Positions 56,674 to 64,000 of a DNA stretch of 64,000 bases are shown here, in pieces (position 1 is the stretch's first letter; each line of letters starts with the position of its first letter). The position numbers and the translations under genes are program-made. Location: the NCBI GenBank assembly GCA_963931865.1, contig OZ007517.1, positions 1 to 64,000 of the forward strand, given 5' to 3'. Source of the DNA: Axinella damicornis. Lineage: Eukaryota; Porifera; Demospongiae; Axinellida; Axinellidae. The notes under the pieces are model-generated. The model worked only from the letters and a program-made list of their open reading frames with translations. It ran no database searches and was not told where the DNA came from.

Positions 56674-58972
56674 TCACTTGTCAGAACGAGATTTGGTTCT
56701 AATGCCTAATGAGTTCCTAATGTCCTTAGCATGAGAAGGGTTCCTTCTTCCGAACACACTGCTGTCCGCCTGAGAAGAACAAGCCCTGACAAGGACTTCC
56801 TGAGCCCGCCTCTTGTTCCCATCCTTGAACACCGACTGTGTCTGTATTTCCACCCTTCTTCTCTTCCGGTCCTCTCGTGAACTGCTGGCCGCAAAAACTG
56901 TCCTCCTAGCCACCTCAACATCCTCCTCCCTCTCTTTCACCAGAGGCACAGAGACTCCAGTGCGTTCCTGCACCTCACGATCCTGCTCAGCCTCTGCTTT
57001 CAGCTTAGCCCCTTCCTCCTGTAATGGTGGGTAGGTGGTTGAGGGGGTGTGGCCATGACATTTAAGGGTATGGGGTAAATGACGTGATTTCAACTTTAGT
57101 GAAATATTTGCTTTAGTTACAAGCAACTAATGAGCTTACTCTGAATTTCTTCCTCAGCATTTGGTTGAGGGTGTAGTTATCCCTTCTCTCCTCCTGTAAG
57201 GCCTGCAGATAATGTAACTGGAGATAATGCTATGACTGGCATGTATGGTGACCTTCAACGTACCATAATCCTTGCAATTCTAGGAGCACCCTCATTGGCT
57301 TTCACCTGGTCCTGCGCACTGTGCTCCAGGCGGTACATTGGGTCTGAGGCAAGCCGCTGTGCCTCAGAGTGACCCTCAACCGCCACAGTCTCCCCCTCCG
57401 TGTGCTCCCACTTCTCATTCTTACGCGAGGCCCCGCTCACAACCACATAGTCCATGTTCTGAGTAGGAGAGATATCACTGATGCAGGGCTCACAATAACG
57501 TCCAGACAGCAGACAATTTCTGGTCAAAATAGTGTCCAGATATTACATCCAAACCCTCGTTTGTACAAGCACCTTGCTTTTGATACGGGTGTGTAGTATT
57601 TACAAGTGTTCTGAGTTGTAGTGAGTGTACGGTTTTTCAGAAAGTATCATGAGGCTCACATCACATAAAGAGGGAGTAGAACAGGGGCTGTCCCTGGCAT
57701 CACACAAGTCAGCAACACAAAATGGAGATGTTACTACAGTAGTACTACCTTGGGATCTGTCTGGATCTCAAAGTGGTTGTCACAGAGGTGGCACTTCATT
57801 CGAAACTTGAAAATGGGGGTGGAGTAGTAGTTCCCCACTTTGCTCTTCTCTGAATTGTAGCGCACACCCATGCCCACATGTGAGCCACAGCCATTGCACC
57901 AGATGTTGTATGGCAATTCGAATCTGAGGAGCAGCAGTTGCGGTGTAAACCAACATCTAGATATCAATTCAAGTGACCATTCTTGAGAGAAAGAAGAGGG
58001 GCTCACCTAACAATGACAATGCCCTGGTCTAGTTTCCTGGCCCTGTCCCGCAGAGGGTGGGACCCACGGAACTTGTTGATAGAACCCTGGCATAGGATTG
58101 GACTGAGGTAAGAGAGGTACACTACCACATCTGTCTTACATACATGTAATAATATGGCTCTGTTGTGACATGCATGAACACCCATAACTTCACAAGCCCC
58201 ACAACAAAATATTTCCGAATATGGATTGACCCCCAAGCGTAAAAATGTAAAAACATGGATGGTTCTCAAAGCAGATACCAGGGCAGACCTGGCAGCATAC
58301 ATCTAGTCTGGTGCAGCCAGACCCTTCCCGTGCGAGGGTCTGGCTGCGCCAGACTAGCATACATCTAGCTGCAGACCTGGCAGCATACATCTAGCTGCAG
58401 ACCTGGCAGCATACATCTAGCTGCAGACCAGCCACGGACCAGGGTGAAGCCTGAGAGAGTACCATCACCACCAGCAAGATCAGCTCACCACGCCCGCCAC
58501 AGGGGCTGGTAGCCTCATTCCCAGGCGCTTGTCTTGTGCAGGGACCTGGAGAGTCGGCTCCTACTAGTAGTGCTTTCATGATACATTAGCTATATGCTTT
58601 CAATGGGAGCCCAGACCTCCTTTCTCAGAGTCCACCGGGGAGCGTTCACTAAATGCTCTTGTTCTGCATTCAGAGTTAACGCTACTCCACACACAGTTTA
58701 CTACATACATGCACACTAAATGAGGAGGGGTCAAGGGTAGTCCAAATAATGGACACAATTCAGTCCCATCATGTAGTCTCGCGGGGCCAGTCATCCATCA
58801 AAGGTCATGACATGCATGAGAAGCTATGAACTCGCAGTACCTGGTCTGGTGTCCACGCTGGTGGGTAATACTTGTTGACTGCTTTCCTTTCCGCCTGAGA
58901 GGAGGATGCCAAGGAAATGTACACGTCCTGCTAGTACCACTGCATCAACGTTAGACTATTATCACTCACCAT
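56674..58972 (-). CDS. YJU2B: Splicing factor YJU2B (CCDC130), 7 exons
   Basis: Exons 58972-58970, 58894-58841, 58086-58007, 57923-57749, 57458-57264, 57202-57140 and 57018-56674 join in phase to 304 residues (human 396). It belongs to the CWC16/YJU2 family of spliceosome factors, and is nuclear. The first coding exon is the ATG alone, directly before a GTGAGT donor. Visible are AERKAVNKYYPPAW, HPLRDRARKL, the zinc-binding pair WCNGCGSHVGMGVRYN and MKCHLCDNHFEIQTDP, DYVVVSGASRK, a MYRLEH segment and a basic C-terminal tail with an RKRRR-type nuclear signal. It is shorter than the vertebrate protein at the C-terminus. Confidence 0.93.
58290..58440. repeat. 24-bp repeat plus TCTGG hairpin in YJU2B intron 2
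   Basis: Units of GCAGACCTGGCAGCATACAT and a few bases recur four or five times. Between the first two is a hairpin CTAGTCTGGTGCAGCCAGACC / GGTCTGGCTGCGCCAGACTA (58303-58357), whose right arm also occurs at 43128-43157. Confidence 0.8.
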
Positions 58973-59171
58973 TTCCACAGACTTAATGTGCTGACTCAGC
59001 AAACAATTTCTATTTAGAGCTCAGCAGTAGATCTATAGAGTCTATACTAGGCGAATGCACGACATTGTGGGGCGAGCGTGAGCGAGAGCACGTACAGAAC
59101 GTGGAGTAGTTGGAGCACGGGAACTGACATATTCGTGCGTCCAGTAAATAAACGAACGTGATGCGCAGCGA

Positions 59172-59235
59172 AGAAACAATGGTTCGGGCCAGGGCAGGCT
59201 TTAGTAATGCCCTGGCTGTTAACCATTGTTTCGTA
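59172..59235. repeat. Hairpin with two nested arm pairs
   Basis: GAAACAATGGTT pairs with AACCATTGTTTC and, inside it, GCCAGGGCA with TGCCCTGGC. It lies in the 0.7-kb gene-free stretch right of YJU2B (59000-59640), in which nothing else is recognised. Confidence 0.85.
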
Positions 59236-59879
59236 GCGCGTAGTATAATTTCATAATTCATGCACTTGACGGCTCGAAATGAAATGTTGATCTGCGTGCA
59301 CATTACAACACGATAAACAATAGAGAAATTGAGTGATCATGAGGGTAGCTGACAATACACCAATGATTGCTGGTAATGCGTAATACAATGATAGAAGTAC
59401 TGCTGTGTCAGACCTCAGGAGAGTGTCCTGTTGATGTTGAAACTTATGCACAGTTCACAACTTAAGGCTTTTGCTCCTTGCATCCTGTATCAGCAACACT
59501 CTTACGTCTCCACACTAAGTCACAACGTAGTAGCTACGTCCTATTACGAGACGTACTTTGAACTCAGCCTTATTGGACTTACGCCTCCCCACTTTATGTA
59601 AAACCACTGGGACTGGTTAGTTATCAACTTGATATACTCAGAGTACATTAGCATTTCGATTGAATCGAAATCCCAGGGTGGCCCACGCGGAGGGAGTACT
59701 CATCCACCCCACTCACCCTGTTTGCGTGATGATTGCGTGTATGGGTGAGGCCTATTGGTTTGTGCGTACACGTAAATGCATGCAGAATTCAACAAATGTG
59801 TGTGTGCAGAGCATGAACAGAGGTGCATGTGGGACAAACAAACAGAGTCTCTTCATCCAATCGCTGCGGGATGGGTCAC

Positions 59880-60070
59880 TGGGACAGGTCAGGTTGGCTT
59901 GGGCTGGGATGAGATGCGCAGGGAAGGGTTGGGATGAGATGCGCAGGGAAGGGTTGGGATGAGATGTGCAGGGCAGGTTGGGCTGAGATGTGCAGTGCAT
60001 GCAGGGTTGCGTTGAGATGTGCAGGGCAGGGTTGGGTTGGGTTCAGATGCGTAGGGCAGGGTTGAATGCA
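59880..60070. repeat. GGGTTGGGATGAGATG-type minisatellite
   Basis: About eight units of 22-26 bp (GGGATGAGATGCGCAGGGAA type), related to units at 61110-61210. ORFs across it are repeat products. Confidence 0.85.
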
Positions 60071-60234
60071 GGGTCGTGCAGGGTTGGGGTCAGGAGCTCC
60101 ATCTAGCAAAAGAAATAGATTGTTACAAACATGCACAACATTTATCTATCTATCTCAACCTGTTTGCGTGATTGCATATATGGTGAGGTGTGCATACATG
60201 TACATGAAATATAGATCGATGCAGAATTCAACGA

Positions 60235-60332
60235 CACGTGTGTGTGTGTGTGTGCCTGTGTGTGCCTGTGTGTGCATGTGTGTGCGTGCGTGTGTGTGTG
60301 TGCGTGTGTGTGTGCGTGTGCGTGTGTGTGCA
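60235..60332. repeat. (TG)n microsatellite
   Basis: TGTGTGTG with TGCG and TGCC interruptions. Not coding. Confidence 0.92.
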
Positions 60333-60479
60333 GAGTGCATGTGGGACAAAACACTGGAAGAGACACTGGGGTTGGCTGGCCATCAGGGCCTGCAAGAGCA
60401 TCAGACCACAAGGGTCGGCTGGCTATCGGGGACAGACATCAGACCACAAGGGTCGGCAGAGACATCAGACCACAAGGGT

Positions 60480-61130
60480 TGGCTTCCCCCTCAGATCTAG
60501 GTAACGGTTGTGGTACGTATCGGAAGCTATCAGCGACTCATCAAACCACCCGAGGGTGGGTGCTTCAAGCAACCAACATGAACCAACCGACTTGTTATGG
60601 TAAGTATTGGGAGCTATCAGCGACTCATCAAACCACCTGTCGGTGGGTGCGTCAAGCAACCAACATATACCAACACTAGAATTCATCATTGGGGGGGTCT
60701 TCACTCTTCTCTTGGCAGGTCTTCAAATCTTCTCTTGGCAGGTCTTCAATCTTCTCTTGGCAGGTCTTCAAATCTTCTCTTGGCAGGTCTTGAGGGATGG
60801 GATGGCTTCCCCCTCAGATCTAGGTAACGGTTGTGGTACGTATCGGAAGCTATCAGCGACTCATCAAACCACCCGAGGGTGGGTGCTTCAAGCAACCAAC
60901 ATGAACCAACCGACTTGTTATGGTAAGTATTGGGAGCTATCAGCGACTCATCAAACCACCTGTCGGTGGGTGCGTCAAGCAACCAACATAAACCAACACT
61001 AGAATTCATCATTGGGGGTGTCTTCACTCTTCTCTTGGCAGGTCTTCAAATCTTCTCTTGGCAGGTCTTCAATCTTCTCTTGGCAGGTCTTCAAATCTTC
61101 TCTTGGCAGGTCTTGAGGGATGGGATGAGA
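60480..61130. repeat. Tandem duplication of a 325-bp unit with internal repeats
   Basis: The segment from about 60482 recurs from about 60806 almost unchanged. Each copy holds two diverged copies of an AGCTATCAGCGACTCATCAA block followed by four or five units of GGTCTTCAAATCTTCTCTTGG. No coding sense. Confidence 0.88.
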
Positions 61131-61369
61131 TGTGCAGGGCAGCGGTGGGATGAGATGTGCAGGGCAGGGATGAGATGAGATGTGCAGGGTAGCGGTGGGA
61201 TGAGATGTGGGTTGAAATGCAGGGTCGTGCAGGGTTGGGGTGCAGGAGATCGATCTAGCAAAACAAATAGATTGTTCCATGCACAACACTTATCTATCTA
61301 TCTATCTATCTAGCTAACATGAACATGGGAAACACTAAAAATGAATACTTATCTGTTGAAATGGAGGCC

Positions 61370-62125
61370 ACTGGGGGAGGACTTGCAGTGGGAGATGCAT
61401 GGAGGTGGAAGAGGAGGGCGGAGATCCACAGGAGGAGAGGGGATGGGAGACGGAGGTGGTGGTGGAGAGGACAAAGATCAATGGAGGGAGGAGAGGCGGT
61501 GGAAGTGGGAGATGCTGTTGGAGAAGTGTTGAAATGCATGAGAGGATGGACAGGGAGTGTGGAGGTCCATGGGGAGAGGTGTGGGGATGGCAGAGAGATG
61601 TTGGCGGAGAGGGAGTATGGAGATCCATGTGGGGAGGAGGTGAGGTGAGGCGGTGGGAGTGGTGGATTGGACTGATAGGCTGCATGATTGTGGGGAGATG
61701 AGCAATAGAGTGACTGGTTTAGGATGTAGTGTGGTAAATGTGAAACTTATAAGGATAACGACTAAAATACAGTAAATGGCTGTCAATGAAACTTACTGGT
61801 GAGATGTTGAAGGCTAGATGTTGAAGAGTGGAAATCCATGGGGAGTGGAAGAGGGAGAACGGAGGTCCATGGTGGGGGTTGAAGAGGGAGACAATGGTGG
61901 AGAGGGAGTGTGGAAATCCATGGCGGGAGGGGAGGGGGTGGGAGAGTGAGACAAACTGTAGATATCCATGGCGGGAGGGGAGGGGGTTGGAGAGGGAGAC
62001 AAACTGTGGATATCCATGGTGGGAGAGGAGGGGGTGGGAGATGGAGGTGATGGTGGAGGGAGAGTGTCCAGATCCATGCATATGGGAGGAGGGCAGGAGG
62101 TGGAGGGGGGAGACGATGGCAGAGT
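61370..62125. repeat. Purine-rich GGAGGTCCATGG minisatellite
   Basis: Irregular units of 45-55 bp (GGTGGGAGAGGGAGAC, then ATATCCATGG) in strongly strand-asymmetric purine sequence. Its right part (61814-62125) is read on the minus strand as the Ser/Pro-rich tail of the Pif1-like ORF. Other ORFs here are repeat products. Confidence 0.85.
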
Positions 62126-64000
62126 GCAAGAATGATGTGGTAGCGTGCTTCTTTCGATGAGGAGAAGCCTGCTGTCCTCAAGAAGCCTTTCTTGCAAACG
62201 CTGGCTGTTGGCAAGATTTGCCACACGCTGGAAGGGAAAAGGAGGATCAAAAAGGAGGTCTTCTAAGTGCCGTACCCGAGAGCAAGCAACGAATGTTAAT
62301 CCTGCGGAGAACTCCTTCTTCCCAACATCAATCACGGCCTTATCCAACGTAAGGCCCAGAGCCTTGTGGATGGTGACAGCCCAAGCCAGCTTGAGAGGGA
62401 GTTGAAGCCGTGAGCACGAAGCACCTGATGCAAACCAAGTGCGACGGACGGGGGTGATGGGGACAGTTTCATCAGGGAGTGTGGGACCTTTGTAGGAATC
62501 AAACCGTACCATGACAGCAACTGGCAGATGAGGTGGAGCTCCACTGTTCCCATAGCAAATGGCCACAACTGTTCCCATGGAGCCATTGACGAGTCCCATA
62601 TCCACCCAGAGGTTGGCAGTAAGCATCACACGAGCTCCATGTGCTAAACAGATGATTGATTCCAAACCGCCTGCATCATCGGATGAGGCCTTGGCTGCAT
62701 TTGGTCCGGTGTGAACTGCTTTGATTGTAGCAATAGGCTGACTGCTGGCATGTAGCCTGGAGACGTTGTGTCCGACGACGGCTTCAACAGTGGGGTGAAG
62801 GTGAAGGGCGGTACTGAAGGGTGCCAGATCAGGTACTCGAGCAGGTGTCTGCGCCATCAGCTGCTCCCAGTCATCCTCTGTCAGACGACCATTTCGGAGG
62901 CGAAGGAGTACATTGCGAAACAGCACTTGGGCGGGATTCTGTCCAGACTGACGCATCACCTGATTCAGGACGACAGCATGATCAAATAGGTGATAGGCTG
63001 TGCTGCCGAGGTCAGACAAGTCAGAGCGTGCTGCTGTGGTGTAGAGGGGGAGATCCATCACTGGAGGTAGCTGTCCGAAATCTCCAAAGAGTAAACAGGA
63101 GCAGCCTCCAAACAGCGTGTCAGCATGATGGGGGAACACCTGACGAAGACGCTTGTCAACTTGACCGAGAATCTTCCTCCCCACCATGGACATTTCATCG
63201 ATGATGAGGTACTCCATGTTTGCCAGGGACTGCTGCATCTGATGAAGACGTTCTCCCTCTAAATCCTTGAAGTCACCTTTGACGGGCAGGCTGAGGAGGC
63301 AGTGAAGGGTGTGGCCTTCAATGTTGAATGCTGCCACACCAGTGGGTGCTGCCACACGTACTCGATTCTTGAGGAGAAGTCTCAGGCAGTGAATGAGATA
63401 GGACTTGCCAGTCCCAGCTGTTCCTGAGACAATCATCCTGAGTGGGGGTGGGGCCTCAGCCTCGGCATGCTCTCGGACAAGAGCGTAGGCCTGTAGCTGC
63501 TTGCCCTGCAGGTGCTGAGGGTTAGCAGAGGTGGTGAAGGAGTGTTCACCAGCTGAATCACGATGCCTGGTAATGAAGGTTGGCATTTCCTCCAGTCCAC
63601 ACCCTCCTGAGAGTTGGTGTTTGGCTGTAGGTCAGCATTGTGACGGCAGATGAGCATCCATTCTTCCACAGCTCTGGATGGAAGCTGGCTGTGCTGTTCA
63701 TCCCTCTGCTCCTGAGGTGGAGAATAATATTATAAGGTGAACATCAGAAAGTATAATGTCCCTCCTCATCTAATCACATTGCAACTTACCTCAGTGTTGG
63801 TATTCTCTGAAGGCTGCTGAGGGAGTTGTTCGAGTCTGTGGATGTCATCCTCAAGGGAAGGTGGAATGTTGCCAGATTGTAGAAAGGTGGCATATGCAGC
63901 TTTGAATGTTTCGTTGTCACCGAGAAGATCGTTCAAAAGCCGGAAGGGCACATGGAGCATGAGTTTTTGCTGACAGTACTGCTCAAACTTGGAGCCACGT
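61814..64000 (-). pseudogene. Pif1-type helicase, probable Helitron, frameshifted and partial
   Basis: The frame enters at the right edge as RGSKFEQYCQQKLMLHVPFR and continues to 63790. A 78-nt intron (63712-63789) follows, then EQRDEQHSQ. Near 63590-63596 one base appears missing (GACTGGAGG) and the frame shifts into the 590-codon ORF ending at 61814. That ORF has the superfamily 1 helicase motifs in order: GTAGTGKS (55-62), LIIDEMSM (Asp-Glu 130-131), FGDFGQLPPV (167-176), NQVMRQ, GARVMLTANLWVDMGLVNG, TIHKALG (406-412) and FVACSRVRHLEDL. The last 100 residues are Pro/Ser-rich and derive from the minisatellite. The pattern fits the helicase end of an animal Helitron Rep/helicase. The HUH part would lie beyond the window. 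Confidence 0.75.

Noticed and set aside
59010..59451. Minus-strand ORFs of 66-97 codons beyond YJU2B
   Set aside because: Composition and overlap with a hairpin suggest chance; no recognisable motif.
61306..62250. Several Pro/Ser- and Gly/Glu-rich ORFs
   Set aside because: Derived from the purine-rich minisatellite; only the frame continuous with the helicase is kept.

Overview
This is the end of an animal chromosome. The first 3.6 kb are an uninterrupted (CCCTAA)n telomere, the metazoan TTAGGG repeat read from the C-rich strand. It is followed by a 31-bp subtelomeric repeat. The genes are eukaryotic, with many short GT-AG introns (down to 57 nt) and little space between them. Gene content (AGL, ATG4, EXOSC3, YJU2B, NDUFB7, an ER cyclophilin, a receptor tyrosine kinase) is metazoan. 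Compactness, small introns and the repeat families suggest a sponge or another early-branching invertebrate; this placement is an inference, and nothing in the window fixes the species.

Layout. 1-5.0 kb: telomere, subtelomeric repeat, a tRNA-like repeat and a TTAA-ended repeat. 5.0-17.6 kb: an old minus-strand gene of unknown function (called orfA here) that has been cut up by mobile DNA. A roughly 6.4-kb plus-strand segment carrying an apparently intact ten-exon gene with a RAG1-type N-terminus sits inside its proline/glutamine repeat, and a 0.87-kb retroelement with a hammerhead ribozyme sits in its 5' coding part. 17.6-22.4 kb: foldback and TTAA-ended repeats and a CA microsatellite. 22.45-29.64 kb: a 7.2-kb satellite of 21-bp units containing a 2.8-kb tandem duplication. 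29.6-31.1 kb: small inverted repeats.

31.1-58.9 kb is gene-dense: glycogen debranching enzyme AGL (+, 20 exons), a NADAR-domain protein (-), ATG4 (-), EXOSC3 (-), a single-pass receptor tyrosine kinase (-), cyclophilin B (+, divergent from the kinase), NDUFB7 (+) and YJU2B (-). All exon chains were built by eye from ORFs, splice sites and family similarity, and all phases close. Introns carry foldback elements, SINE copies and minisatellites, two of which copy splice-site-like motifs. 59.6-64 kb: tandem repeats and a frameshifted Pif1-type helicase, probably from a Helitron, running off the right edge.

The housekeeping genes serve unrelated processes (glycogen breakdown, autophagy, RNA decay, ER folding, respiration, splicing). 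The coherent story is in the left 18 kb: a chromosome-end zone where one RAG1-like element, one ribozyme-bearing retroelement and several MITE families have accumulated.
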